This document shows positions 8,372-19,763 of a stretch of DNA of 64,000 nt, piece by piece; positions within the stretch are counted from its first letter, which is position 1, and each line of letters starts with the position of its first letter. The position numbers were made by a program, and so were the translations under genes. Under the pieces are notes generated by a model. That model did not search any database. It saw only the letters and a program-made list of their open reading frames with translations, and had not been told where the DNA came from. Where the stretch lies: assembly GCF_006716345.1 (NCBI RefSeq), contig NZ_VFOX01000001.1, positions 2,790,001-2,854,000 of the forward strand, in the 5' to 3' direction. The DNA is from Microbacterium saperdae (GTDB taxonomy: Bacteria; Actinomycetota; Actinomycetes; Actinomycetales; Microbacteriaceae).

Positions 8372-8439
8372 CCTCACCGTTACCTCGCATCCCGTACCAT
8401 TGTCAAACAGGAAACGTGTGATTACCGGGGGGTGTGTGC

Positions 8440-9930
8440 GTGACCGATCTGATCTCAGCGCCGGGCGCTGCAACCGACGGGCTCGGCGACGACAACACGC
8501 CGACGTCCGTTCTGGCGCCCTCTGACGCGCCCACAGACACCGTGCCGCCGATCACGGGCGAGACTCCCGTGGAGTGGGCGCCGATCGAGCCGCGCCCCAA
8601 GAAGCGCCGCCTCGGCCTGTGGATCGGCCTCGGTCTCGGCGTCGTCGCTCTCGGCGCGGGCGCCGCTTCGATGATCCTGATCGCACCGGGCACCACGGTC
8701 GCCGGCATCCCCGTCGGTTTCATGACACCCGGTGCCGCCGCGGAGGCGATCACCTCGCACCTCGCGCAGACCGAAGTCACCCTGACCGGCCCCGGTGACG
8801 GCGCCGTGGTCAGCGGTGCCGACCTGGGCATCAGCATCGCGGCCACCGATCTCGCCGATCAGGCGTTCGCCGAGCACCCGCTCTGGAACCTCGGCGCATG
8901 GATGGGCGACCCCATCCCCGCCGACATCACGCTCGACCCCGCGACCGCCACCACCGCACTCCGCGCTGCGGTGCCCTCGAGCTTCGAGGACGCCGTGGAC
9001 GCCGGAGTCGTGTTCGACGCCGCGAGCGGCACCTACCTCGCGACGCCGGCAGCAGACGGCACCGGGATCGACGTCGCCGATCTCACCACCGCGATCACGA
9101 CGGCCGTCGCCGCCGGAGGCACGACGCTCGAGTACCCCGGCGGCCCGGCCACCGCGCTCCCCGCCGTCTCGGACGATGACGCGGCGGCCACCGCAGCGTC
9201 GCTCAACACGATGCTCGGCACGATCGGCTTCTACGTCGGCGAGGAGCGGACGGTCCCCGTCGCGCCCGCCGTCGCAGCCACCTGGCTCACCGTGGTCGAC
9301 GAAGACGGCGCGCTGCGCGTCGCGGCCGACCCGCAGGCGATCCAGGCGACCGTCGACACGCTCGCGGCAGCGGTCGACCGCGCGCCGGTGAACGCGACCA
9401 ACATCGTCGACTCCGCCGGTACCGTGCTCCGCGAGGAGCAGGCGGGAGCGAACGGACGTGCGCTCGGCGACACCTCCGGCATCGCCGACGACTTCGCTCA
9501 GCAGCTCGAAGCCGGCGATGGCGTCTTCGCCCTGTCGGTCACCGAGACCCCGTTCGAGACCGTGAGCCTGCTGCGTCGCATCGAGATCAACCTGAGCACC
9601 CAGCACGCCTACCTGTTCGAGAACGGGAACGTCGTGCGCTCCTGGGCGGTCTCGACCGGCCTGCCGGGCACGCCCACGCCGACCGGCAACTTCAAGGTCT
9701 TCGCGCACACCGCCATGCAGGACATGGGCTGCTATGAAGGCGCCCCGTACTGCACCGAGAACGTGCCGTGGATCACGTGGTTCACCACCAACATCGGCTT
9801 CCACGGGACCTACTGGCACAACAACTACGGCAACCGGATGAGCCACGGCTGTGTGAACCTTCCGATCGATCTCGCCAAGTTCGTCTACGACTGGTCGCCG
9901 GTCGGCGTCGAGGTCTCGGTCTACAACTGA
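8440..9930 (+). CDS. L,D-transpeptidase (YkuD) with peptidoglycan-binding domain, membrane anchored
   Basis: Cell-wall cross-linking enzyme outside the membrane. An Asp/Pro-rich cytoplasmic tail of about 50 residues is followed by one transmembrane helix (LGLWIGLGLGVVALGAG). Next comes a long YoaR/PG_binding_4-type region, then a YkuD catalytic domain in the last 125 residues with the SHGCVN motif (H469, C471). It would make 3-3 peptide cross-links or attach proteins to the wall. I prefer the GTG at 8440 over the GTG at 8434 because the G-rich ribosome-binding stretch GGGGGG sits 7 bases before it. It stands alone and is convergent with icd. Confidence 0.88.
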   Translation: MTDLISAPGAATDGLGDDNTPTSVLAPSDAPTDTVPPITGETPVEWAPIEPRPKKRRLGLWIGLGLGVVALGAGAASMILIAPGTTVAGIPVGFMTPGAAAEAITSHLAQTEVTLTGPGDGAVVSGADLGISIAATDLADQAFAEHPLWNLGAWMGDPIPADITLDPATATTALRAAVPSSFEDAVDAGVVFDAASGTYLATPAADGTGIDVADLTTAITTAVAAGGTTLEYPGGPATALPAVSDDDAAATAASLNTMLGTIGFYVGEERTVPVAPAVAATWLTVVDEDGALRVAADPQAIQATVDTLAAAVDRAPVNATNIVDSAGTVLREEQAGANGRALGDTSGIADDFAQQLEAGDGVFALSVTETPFETVSLLRRIEINLSTQHAYLFENGNVVRSWAVSTGLPGTPTPTGNFKVFAHTAMQDMGCYEGAPYCTENVPWITWFTTNIGFHGTYWHNNYGNRMSHGCVNLPIDLAKFVYDWSPVGVEVSVYN

Positions 9931-10055
9931 CCCGCGAGGGCGCAGCCCTTCCCCGGCGAGCACGATACGAGCTCCCCGACGTGTGTCGTCGCTGCGCTCG
10001 CGCTCCGCTCGACCGTATGGCAGTGCGGCAGTGCGGCGAGGTTCCCGCGACAGGA

Positions 10056-10091
10056 AGAAGGGGGCGGATGCCGCAGCATCCGCCCCCTTCT
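10056..10091. terminator. Bidirectional terminator between L,D-transpeptidase and icd
   Basis: A perfect 16-bp stem (arms 10056-10071 and 10076-10091) around a CGCA tetraloop sits between convergent genes. The loop-proximal core is GGATGC/GCATCC, the same core as in the hairpins at 51977 and 25942. Confidence 0.85.
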
Positions 10092-10107
10092 CCGTGTGCT
10101 CCTGCTC

Positions 10108-12327
<2,220 letters not shown>

Positions 12328-12358
12328 CGGGAGGTTCTCCGCTCTTGAGGTCAATTTG

Positions 12359-12372
12359 TCTCGATATTAAGA
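12359..12372. promoter_or_regulatory. Palindrome upstream of icd, related to the sucC element
   Basis: TCTCGATATTAAGA is an imperfect palindrome 31 bases upstream of the icd GTG. It matches the sucC-upstream palindrome TCTCGATGTCGAGA at 11 of 14 positions. On the minus strand a TATCTT -10 candidate overlaps its edge. Confidence 0.45.
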
Positions 12373-12490
12373 TACCTGAGCGGCTCTCGCGCTGTGTTCC
12401 GCATACCGATCCGGGCGTCCTGGAGCGGGCGGGCGGCGAGTCGGAACAGGAATGTTCGCCTCGATGCGTGTGCGCTCGCGCGCAAGGGGT

Positions 12491-12496
12491 TAGCCT
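12491..12496 (+). promoter_or_regulatory. Leaderless -10 box of the GNAT gene
   Basis: TAGCCT ends exactly 6 bases before the ATG at 12503, the same geometry as at 7898 and 7905. Confidence 0.55.
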
Positions 12497-12502
12497 GGGG
12501 GC

Positions 12503-12961
12503 ATGTCCGAACTGCGCATGGTCGAACTCTCCGCTGCGACGATCGTCGCCGTGAACAACCTGTCGCTCAAGCCCGGACAGGAGCAGTTCCTCGCTCCGGT
12601 GTCCTACGGGATCGCGGCCACCGTCATCAACCCCCAGACCTCCTGGCAACGCGTCGTGCTCGACGGCGACCAGGTCGTGGGCTTCGTCAGTGCGAACTTC
12701 GACGACGACGCGCCCGAGGAGCACTTCCGCTCCGTGCTCTGGCGCATCAACGTCGACGCCGAGGGCCAGGGTCGCGGTGTCGGCCGCTTCGCCGTCGAGA
12801 GCCTCCTCGAGGAGGCACGCGTGCGCGGCATGGACCATGTCAACGTCATCTACGAGGCAGGCGACGACGGCCCCGAGGCCTTCTTCCTGCGCGTCGGCTT
12901 CACGCCGGTCGGCGAGACCGAGTACTCCGAAGTCATCGCACAGATCCGAGTCGCCTCCTAG
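12503..12961 (+). CDS. GNAT-family N-acetyltransferase
   Basis: Acetyl-CoA-dependent N-acetyltransferase, 152 residues, single GNAT domain. The acetyl-CoA pyrophosphate loop GQGRGVG lies around residues 91-97, and the C-terminal FFLRVGF beta-bulge region is typical. The acceptor is unknown; the length resembles small diamine/amino-acid acetyltransferases. It is monocistronic with a leaderless start, between icd (divergent) and the LacI gene. Confidence 0.85.
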   Translation: MSELRMVELSAATIVAVNNLSLKPGQEQFLAPVSYGIAATVINPQTSWQRVVLDGDQVVGFVSANFDDDAPEEHFRSVLWRINVDAEGQGRGVGRFAVESLLEEARVRGMDHVNVIYEAGDDGPEAFFLRVGFTPVGETEYSEVIAQIRVAS

Positions 12962-13080
12962 ACCGGCGGCGGGGTCTCGAATCCCCTCCCCCATCGAGGC
13001 TCCGTCGCCCTCTCCGCGCCGTATTGCGGGAGCGCTCCCATCGGTAGCCGACTGATTTGTTGCCAGAAACCACAAAAGGC

Positions 13081-13110
13081 TTGCGTTCACCCGCAGCCGG
13101 TGTCTATCAT
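13081..13110 (+). promoter_or_regulatory. Promoter of the LacI gene (oligosaccharide locus)
   Basis: TTGCGT (13081-13086), an 18-base spacer and TATCAT (13105-13110) make a good vegetative promoter. Initiation near 13117 would put the operator at 13127-13140 just inside the transcript. Confidence 0.65.
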
Positions 13111-13126
13111 CGCTGGAGAGGCGCAA

Positions 13127-13140
13127 GCGAAGCGCTTCGA
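13127..13140. promoter_or_regulatory. LacI-type operator 1
   Basis: CGAAGCGCTTCG is a perfect 12-bp palindrome with a central CG, the hallmark of LacI/GalR sites. It lies 30 bases before the regulator gene and suggests autoregulation. It shares the half-site CGCTTCGACGAT with the site at 14219. Confidence 0.65.
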
Positions 13141-13169
13141 CGATTCACTGAAGCGACGATGGAGTCACG

Positions 13170-14183
13170 ATGACGACGATCCACGAGGTGGCAGCGGCCG
13201 CCGGCGTATCGATCAGCACCGTGTCCTACGCGCTCAGCGGCAAGCGCCCGGTCTCGGAGAAGACGCGACGCCGCATCGAAGACGCCGCCCTCGCACTCGG
13301 CTACCAGCCCGACGCCGGCGCACGGATGCTCGCGGGCCGACGCACCAACATCTTCGCCCTCACCGAACCGCTGCGCGCCGACACCCACGCGCCGACGCAC
13401 ATGGCCTTCGTGCTCGCCACGGCCGTGGCAGCGCGGCGTCGCGGCTACGACATCCTGCTCCTGACGGACGAGCAGACCTCGGAGGGCATGAACCGGGTGG
13501 CGGCGAGCAACCTCGTCGACGCGATCCTGGTTCTGGACGTCGCTCCCGACGATGAGCGCGTCGACATCGCCCGCGCGGTGCGCACCCCCGCGGTCTTCAT
13601 CGGCCTCCCCGACGATCAGCGCGATCTCACGTGCGTCGACCTCGACTTCGAGGCTGCGGGGCACCTGGCCGTCGATCGCCTGGCGGACGCGGGCTACGAC
13701 CGCGTGCTGCTGCTCGGCCAGACCGAGGTCTCGTACCGCAAGTCGAACTTCCCGCGCCGCCTTCTCCGCGGAGTGCAGGAACGCAGCGACTCCCGCGGCG
13801 TCGCCCTGACGTGGGCGGCGACCGGAGCGCTCGCCAGCGACGTGGGCGCCGTGCGTGCGTCCACCGAGGCCGCGCTGGACGACGGCATCCGCGCCTTCAT
13901 CGTGCACGCCGTGAACGATGTGCACGAGACCCTGCTCGAGGTCCTCCAGGAACGCGGACACCGGGTCGGCATCGACGTCGCCATCGTCTCGGCCGCCGCC
14001 TCCTTCGACACCGCGCTCCTTCCGGTCGCCGTCGACACGATTCCGCTCGTCCCGCAGGACTCCTGCGAGCTCGCCGTCGAGATCGCCGTACAGAGACTCG
14101 AGGATCCGCGGCTTCCCCCGCGCATCCACCTCATCCCGCCCACCTACCGCGCCGTCGGCTCGGTGCCGCCTGCGCGGGAGTGA
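13170..14183 (+). CDS. LacI-family transcriptional regulator
   Basis: Sugar-responsive repressor of 337 residues. The N-terminal HTH is canonical (TIHEVAAAAGVSISTVSYAL, residues 2-21, followed by a hinge helix containing ARMLAGRR), and a periplasmic-binding-like sensor follows. GGAG lies 6 bases upstream of the ATG. It is directly upstream of, and on the same strand as, a sugar ABC importer with alpha-xylosidase and beta-glucosidase genes. CpG-centred palindromes precede both this gene and the importer, so it most likely controls the whole locus. Confidence 0.9.
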   Translation: MTTIHEVAAAAGVSISTVSYALSGKRPVSEKTRRRIEDAALALGYQPDAGARMLAGRRTNIFALTEPLRADTHAPTHMAFVLATAVAARRRGYDILLLTDEQTSEGMNRVAASNLVDAILVLDVAPDDERVDIARAVRTPAVFIGLPDDQRDLTCVDLDFEAAGHLAVDRLADAGYDRVLLLGQTEVSYRKSNFPRRLLRGVQERSDSRGVALTWAATGALASDVGAVRASTEAALDDGIRAFIVHAVNDVHETLLEVLQERGHRVGIDVAIVSAAASFDTALLPVAVDTIPLVPQDSCELAVEIAVQRLEDPRLPPRIHLIPPTYRAVGSVPPARE

Positions 14184-14218
14184 CAGTCGGAGCCGGCCGC
14201 GCTCACGCATCGCCGTTG

Positions 14219-14232
14219 TCGAAACGCTTCGA
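14219..14232. promoter_or_regulatory. LacI-type operator 2, upstream of the sugar ABC operon
   Basis: TCGAAACGCTTCGA has perfect outer arms (TCGAA/TTCGA) and a CG-centred core. It sits 80 bases before the binding-protein gene and resembles operator 1. No clear -10 box was found next to it. Confidence 0.6.
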
Positions 14233-14312
14233 CGATGGCGCTCACCACAACTGAACATCCCGACCCAGTGAAGTGTCCGGCCCATGTGGCCACCGAGAAA
14301 GGAGTGCCGACG

Positions 14313-15620
14313 ATGGCACGGAACATCCGCAGGACGAAGACCTTGGCCATGCTGGCCGCCCTCACCGCGACAGGAGTGGTCCTGAGCGGCTGCACCGCCG
14401 GCGGCGACGGCGACAGCGGCGGCGGCGACACCCTCAAGCTCTGGCACTACGAGGGTGCGGACAGCGCGATGGGCAAGGCCTGGGCAGAAGCCATCAAGAT
14501 CTTCGAAGAGGAGACCGGCGCCACGGTCGAGTTCGAGGAGAAGTCGTTCGAGCAGATCCAGAAGACGGCCAGCCAGGTGCTCGACACCGACGCTGCTCCC
14601 GATCTGATGGAGTTCAACAAGGGCAATGCCACGGCCGGATTCCTGGCCTCCACCGGACTCATCAGCGACATCTCGGATGCCGTCGACGAGTACGGCTGGG
14701 ATGACAAGCTCGCGCCGTCGCTGCAGACGACCGCGAAGTACACCGAGGACGGCGTCATGGGCGGCGACACCTGGTTCGGCATCCCGAACTACGGCGAGTT
14801 CGTCGGCGTGTACTACAACAAGGACGCCTTCACCGCAGCCGGACTCGAGATCCCCACCACCTACGACGAGTTCGTCGACGTGCTCGACGCCTTCGTCGCG
14901 CAGGGCGTCACCCCGCTCGCCGAGGCCGGAGCCGAATACCCGCTCGGGCAGCTCTGGTACCAGCTCGCCCTGCTCGAAGGCGACCGCGGCTTCGTGGACG
15001 ACTACCAGCTCTACAAGAACCCGGTCGATTGGCAGGGGCCGGAGATCACCTCCGCGACCGAGACGCTGAAGGAGTACGTCGACAAGGGCTACATCGCCTC
15101 GGACGTGTCGTCGGTCAAGGCCGAGGACGCCGGCGTCTCGTTCATCAACGGCACCTCGCCGATCTTCGTGTCGGGATCCTGGTGGTTCGGACGCTTCGTC
15201 TCGGAGGCGACCGGCTTCGACTGGACCATGACCGCCTTCCCCGGCGCCGACCTCTCGCTCGGATCGTCCGGCAACCTCTGGGTCGTGCCGGAGAACGCGG
15301 CGAACAAGGACCTCGCCTACCAGTTCATCGACATCACGATGCGTGCGGAGATCCAGGCGATCATCGGCAACAACGGCGGACTCCCCGTCGCGGCCGACGC
15401 CGCGGACATCACCGACGAGAAGAGCGCCGAGCTCATCGCCACGTTCAACGGCGTCCTCGACGCCGACGGCCTCTCGTTCTACCCGGACTGGCCCGCCCCC
15501 GGCTTCTACGACGTGATCGTGCAGGAGCTGCAGGGACTGGTCACCGGCGTGCAGGACGTCGAGACCACCAACGCCAACCTCGGCGAACAGTACGACGAAG
15601 GCACCGCGGACTTCCGCTGA
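14313..15620 (+). CDS. Sugar ABC transporter substrate-binding lipoprotein
   Basis: Extracellular solute-binding protein (family 1), 435 residues. An Arg/Lys-rich N terminus, hydrophobic stretch and lipobox LSGC mark it as a lipoprotein; a Gly/Ser/Asp-rich linker follows. Mature sequence such as LKLWHYEG and GIPNYGEFVGVYYNKDAF is typical of oligosaccharide binders. The ATG at 14313 has AAGGAG upstream at good spacing; an earlier in-frame ATG at 14235 would place a polar stretch before the signal peptide. It is first of five co-oriented genes; the enzymes downstream suggest xylose/glucose-containing oligosaccharides as ligand. Confidence 0.9.
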   Translation: MARNIRRTKTLAMLAALTATGVVLSGCTAGGDGDSGGGDTLKLWHYEGADSAMGKAWAEAIKIFEEETGATVEFEEKSFEQIQKTASQVLDTDAAPDLMEFNKGNATAGFLASTGLISDISDAVDEYGWDDKLAPSLQTTAKYTEDGVMGGDTWFGIPNYGEFVGVYYNKDAFTAAGLEIPTTYDEFVDVLDAFVAQGVTPLAEAGAEYPLGQLWYQLALLEGDRGFVDDYQLYKNPVDWQGPEITSATETLKEYVDKGYIASDVSSVKAEDAGVSFINGTSPIFVSGSWWFGRFVSEATGFDWTMTAFPGADLSLGSSGNLWVVPENAANKDLAYQFIDITMRAEIQAIIGNNGGLPVAADAADITDEKSAELIATFNGVLDADGLSFYPDWPAPGFYDVIVQELQGLVTGVQDVETTNANLGEQYDEGTADFR

Positions 15621-15679
15621 TCCACACGCGCGGGGCGGCGGCCACGACGGCGCCGCCCCGCATCCTCCTGGAGTTGAAC

Positions 15680-16642
15680 ATGTCTCTCGCCACCCGCCAG
15701 CGCCGCACGGCGCTCCCCCCGGAAGAACCGTCGATCCCGCAGCGCCGCGGAGGGACTGGCGGCTACTGGCTGTACCTGCTCCCCGGCTTCGTCCTGCTGC
15801 TGATCATCGTCATCGTGCCGCTCGTCTGGAACGTGTACCTCACCTTCACCAAGTGGAAGGGCGTGCGCACCCCCGAGTTCATCGGCCTCGAGAACTGGCA
15901 GAAGATCCTCACCGACAGCGACTTCTGGACCTCGTTCACGAACTCGGTGTGGATGATCCTGGCGATGGTCGTGGTCCCCACGATCGTCGGACTCATCGTC
16001 GCCGCGCTCCTCTTCGACGTCGTCGGACGCAAGTTCGGCGGCAAGGTCGGCAGCTTCCTCCGCGCGACCTATTACCTCCCGCAGATCCTCCCGATCGCCG
16101 TCGCCGGCATCGTGATCGGATGGATCGTGCGCCCCGGCGGCGACGGCGCGCTCAACCAGATCCTCGGCGCGTTCGGCATCCCGGCGTACGACTGGCTGGG
16201 CCAGATGCCGTCCGCATTGATCGTGCTGATGCTCGTCATGGTGTGGGTGCAGCTGGGCTATCCGGTCGTCGTCTTCATGGCGGCGCTCCAGCGGGTCGAC
16301 CCCGAACTCTACGAAGCGGCCGAGCTCGACGGCGCCAACTGGCTCCAGCGATTCACCGCCATCACGATGAGCATCATCCGCCCCGAGATCTTCGTGGTCA
16401 CCCTGACCTGCACGATCGCCGCACTGAAGGTGTTCGGCCCGGTCTACATCATCACCCGCGGCGGTCCCGCCGGCGCCACCCTGGTGCCCGCGTACTACGC
16501 CTACCAGGAGTTCTTCACGAAGCGGAACGTCGGCTACGGCGCGACCATCGCCACCGTGCTCACGATCGTCGTGGTCATCGTGTCGATCATCTTCATCCGC
16601 GTGCAGAACTCCCTCGAACGCAAGGAAAGGGCGGGTCTGTGA
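15680..16642 (+). CDS. Sugar ABC transporter permease (MalF/UgpA type)
   Basis: Inner-membrane permease of 320 residues with about six hydrophobic segments and the EAA loop EAAELDGANWLQRF, which contacts the ATPase. GGAG lies 7 bases before the ATG. It overlaps the next permease by one base pair (TGATG). No dedicated ATPase is encoded in the operon, so a shared MsiK-type ATPase elsewhere probably energises it, as is common for actinobacterial sugar importers. Confidence 0.9.
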   Translation: MSLATRQRRTALPPEEPSIPQRRGGTGGYWLYLLPGFVLLLIIVIVPLVWNVYLTFTKWKGVRTPEFIGLENWQKILTDSDFWTSFTNSVWMILAMVVVPTIVGLIVAALLFDVVGRKFGGKVGSFLRATYYLPQILPIAVAGIVIGWIVRPGGDGALNQILGAFGIPAYDWLGQMPSALIVLMLVMVWVQLGYPVVVFMAALQRVDPELYEAAELDGANWLQRFTAITMSIIRPEIFVVTLTCTIAALKVFGPVYIITRGGPAGATLVPAYYAYQEFFTKRNVGYGATIATVLTIVVVIVSIIFIRVQNSLERKERAGL

Positions 16643-17529
16643 TGCACGCCACCACCGCCATCGTGACCGGAAAGCCGGCCAAGGCCCGTCCCCGCGGGGG
16701 CATGACCAAGAAGCGTCCCGTCGACTGGCTGCTCCTGGCGCTCGTGATCGTCGGCGCCATCCTGGTGATCGCGCCCTTCTACCTCGTGCTCGTGAACTCC
16801 TTCAAGTCCCCCGTCGACTACGCGACCTCCGGGCCGCTCGCACTCCCCGAGACACTCGACTTCGGCGGCATCATCAAGTTCTGGGAGCGCGTCAACTTCC
16901 CCGAGAAGGTCTGGAACTCGATCTTCATCTCCGGGATCGTCGCGGTGCTCGCCGTCGTCATCTCGATGCTCAACGCCTTCGCGATCGGCATCGGACGCGT
17001 CCGTGGCCGCTCCTGGATCGTGCTGCTCTTCCTGCTCGCCAACCTGCTGCCGCAGGAGGCGCTGCTCTACCCGCTGTACTACATGTTCAAATCCGTCGGG
17101 CTGTACGACAACGTGTGGGCGGTGATCATCGTGTTCACGGTGATCCAGGCGGCGTTCGGCACCTACCTGCTCTCCTCGGTGTACGGCACCTTCCCCAAGG
17201 AGATCCTCGAGGCGGCATCGCTCGACGGAGCGAGCCGGTGGCAGATCCTGTGGCGCGTGGTCTTCCCGATCAGCCGCCCGACGCTGTCGGTGCTGCTCAT
17301 CTTCTTCTTCATCTGGACCTGGAACGAGTTCCTGATCCCGCTGACGTTCCTCGCCTCGAACGCGAACCAGACCGTCCCCGTGGCGATCAGCGTTCTCCAG
17401 GGCGACCGGCTGATGGACGTCACGACCACCAGCGCTTCCGCGCTGCTGGGCATCATCCCCACCCTCATCTTCTTCCTCATCTTCCAGCGCACGCTCACGC
17501 GTGGCATCACGGCAGGAGCAGTCAAGTAA
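16642..17529 (+). CDS. Sugar ABC transporter permease (MalG/UgpE type)
   Basis: Second inner-membrane permease, 295 residues, with a cytoplasmic N terminus rich in Lys/Arg, about six transmembrane segments and the EAA loop EAASLDGASRWQIL. It overlaps the genes on both sides (TGATG and TAATG), indicating tight coupling with the other permease and the alpha-xylosidase. Confidence 0.9.
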   Translation: MHATTAIVTGKPAKARPRGGMTKKRPVDWLLLALVIVGAILVIAPFYLVLVNSFKSPVDYATSGPLALPETLDFGGIIKFWERVNFPEKVWNSIFISGIVAVLAVVISMLNAFAIGIGRVRGRSWIVLLFLLANLLPQEALLYPLYYMFKSVGLYDNVWAVIIVFTVIQAAFGTYLLSSVYGTFPKEILEAASLDGASRWQILWRVVFPISRPTLSVLLIFFFIWTWNEFLIPLTFLASNANQTVPVAISVLQGDRLMDVTTTSASALLGIIPTLIFFLIFQRTLTRGITAGAVK

Positions 17530-19763
17530 TGAAGTTCACCGACGGGTTCTGGCAGCTGCGTCCCGGCGTCACGGCGCTGTATGCGCAGGAGGCCTACGAC
17601 ATCGCCGAGACCACGGACACCCCCGACGGTCCCGGTATCGTCATCACCGCCCCCACGCTGGCGATCGCCAAGCGCGGAGACGTGCTCAACCGTCCCGTGT
17701 TGACGACCACACTCTCCTCCCCCGCCGAAGGCGTCATCCGGGTGCGCATCGCCCATCACACCGGCGGGCGCTGGCACGGCGGGTTCACGCTTCCCGGCGC
17801 CGGTGCACGTACCGCGGCGGTCTCCGTCTCGGCGGGAGGCGGAGTGCTGGATGCCGGAAGTCTCGTCGCGAAGGTCGTCCCCGGAGCTCCCTGGGATCTC
17901 TCCTTCGAGGTCGACGGTCGACGTGTCACCGGCAGCGGCAGCAAGGCGCAGGGATTCGTCCAGCTCACCCCGGACGCGCAGGTCGACCCCGGCATCGTCA
18001 GCAATGCGCGACAGGGCGGCGGGACACCCGCCGCTTCCACCTTCGTGCACGAGCAGCTCGACCTCGGCGTGGGTGAGCTGATCTACGGACTCGGCGAGCG
18101 CTTCGGCCCGCTGGTCAAGAACGGCCAGTCCGTGGAGGTGTGGAACGCCGACGGCGGCACCTCGTCCGAGCAGGCGTACAAGAACGTGCCCTTCCATCTG
18201 TCCAATCGCGGCTATGGCGTGCTGGTCAACGACGCGGGGCATGTCTCGTACGAGATCGGTTCCGAGGCCGTCGAGCGCGTGCAGTTCTCGGTGTCGGGCG
18301 AGCAGCTCGAGTACTTCGTGATCGCGGGCCCCTCGCCGAAGGAGGTGCTCGGGCGGTACACCGCCCTCACCGGGCGGCCGCCCGTCGTTCCCGCCTGGTC
18401 GTACGGGCTGTGGCTGTCGACGAGCTTCACCACCGACTACGACGAGCAGACCGTGAACTCCTTCATCGACGAGATGGCGGCGCGAGAGCTGCCGGTGTCG
18501 GTGTTCCACTTCGACTGCTTCTGGATGCGCGAGTTCAACTGGTGCGACTTCGAGTGGGATCCGCGGGTCTTCCCCGATCCCGACGGGATGCTGTCGCGCC
18601 TGCACGAGAAGGACCTGCGGGTCTGCGTCTGGATCAACCCGTACATCGCGCAGCGCTCCCCGCTGTTCCGGGAGGCCGCGGATCAGGGCTTCCTGGTGCG
18701 TCGCGCTGACGGCTCGGTGTGGCAGTGGGACCTGTGGCAGGCCGGCATGGGCCTGGTCGACTTCACGAACCCGGAGGCGACCGCCTGGTACCAGGGACAC
18801 CTGCGGCGCCTCGTCGCCCAGGGCGTGGACTGCTTCAAGACGGACTTCGGCGAACGCATCCCCACCGATGTCGTCTGGGCGGACGGCGCGGATCCCGAGC
18901 GCATGCACAACCGCTACACCGACCTGTACAACCGGGCCGTGTTCGACGTGCTCACGGACGCGCGTGGTGAAGGCGAGGCCGTGCTGTTCGCGCGGTCGGC
19001 GACCGCCGGCGGACAGAGCATGCCGGTGCACTGGGGCGGTGACTCGACCTCGACCTACACCTCGATGGCCGAGACCCTGCGCGGCGGGCTCTCGCTCGCC
19101 CTGAGCGGCTTCGCCTTCTGGAGTCACGACATCGGCGGCTTCGAGGGCACTCCGGATGCCGGCGTCTTCAAGCGCTGGACCGCGTTCGGGCTGCTCGGCT
19201 CGCACTCCCGTTTCCACGGTTCGAGCTCGTACCGCGTGCCGTGGGCCTTCGACGACGAGGCCGTCGAGGTCACCCGACGCTTCACACACCTGAAGATGCG
19301 GCTGATGCCGTACCTGTACCAGCACGGACTCGACGCCGCGCGCACCGGCGTGCCGCTGATGCGGCCGATGGCGCTCGAGTTCCCCGACGATCCCGCAGCC
19401 GGGTATCTGGATCGGCAGTACATGCTCGGCTCGAGCCTTCTCGTGGCCCCGGTGTTCTCCGCCGACGGCACGGTGGAGTTCTATCTCCCCGCCGGCGAAT
19501 GGACCTCGTTGCTGACCGGCGAACGAGTGGCCGGCGGCGGGTGGCGACGCGAGACGCACGGCTTCGACTCCCTTCCGCTGTACGTGCGCCCCGGCACCGT
19601 CCTGCCGTGGGGCTCCCGTGTGGACGGCCCGGAGTACGACTACCATGACGGACTGCAGCTGCGTGTCTTCGCGGGTGGCACGGGAACCGCCTCGGTGACC
19701 GTGACCGATCCCTCAGGTCGCGCCGAGACGTACACCGTCGATCTGGAGGAGATCACCGAATGA
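17529..19763 (+). CDS. yicI: Alpha-xylosidase, GH31 (YicI-like)
   Basis: Glycoside hydrolase family 31, 744 residues, no signal peptide. It removes alpha-linked xylose from isoprimeverose-type ends of xyloglucan oligosaccharides. The nucleophile is in [10 protein letters not shown] (D439), a sequence typical of YicI-type alpha-xylosidases rather than alpha-glucosidases, and the acid/base is in [10 protein letters not shown] (D505). The start overlaps the permease stop (TAATG); the stop overlaps the beta-glucosidase start (ATGA). Enzyme order and cytoplasmic location imply intact oligosaccharides are imported and then trimmed inside the cell. Confidence 0.9.
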   Translation: MKFTDGFWQLRPGVTALYAQEAYDIAETTDTPDGPGIVITAPTLAIAKRGDVLNRPVLTTTLSSPAEGVIRVRIAHHTGGRWHGGFTLPGAGARTAAVSVSAGGGVLDAGSLVAKVVPGAPWDLSFEVDGRRVTGSGSKAQGFVQLTPDAQVDPGIVSNARQGGGTPAASTFVHEQLDLGVGELIYGLGERFGPLVKNGQSVEVWNADGGTSSEQAYKNVPFHLSNRGYGVLVNDAGHVSYEIGSEAVERVQFSVSGEQLEYFVIAGPSPKEVLGRYTALTGRPPVVPAWSYGLWLSTSFTTDYDEQTVNSFIDEMAARELPVSVFHFDCFWMREFNWCDFEWDPRVFPDPDGMLSRLHEKDLRVCVWINPYIAQRSPLFREAADQGFLVRRADGSVWQWDLWQAGMGLVDFTNPEATAWYQGHLRRLVAQGVDCFKTDFGERIPTDVVWADGADPERMHNRYTDLYNRAVFDVLTDARGEGEAVLFARSATAGGQSMPVHWGGDSTSTYTSMAETLRGGLSLALSGFAFWSHDIGGFEGTPDAGVFKRWTAFGLLGSHSRFHGSSSYRVPWAFDDEAVEVTRRFTHLKMRLMPYLYQHGLDAARTGVPLMRPMALEFPDDPAAGYLDRQYMLGSSLLVAPVFSADGTVEFYLPAGEWTSLLTGERVAGGGWRRETHGFDSLPLYVRPGTVLPWGSRVDGPEYDYHDGLQLRVFAGGTGTASVTVTDPSGRAETYTVDLEEITE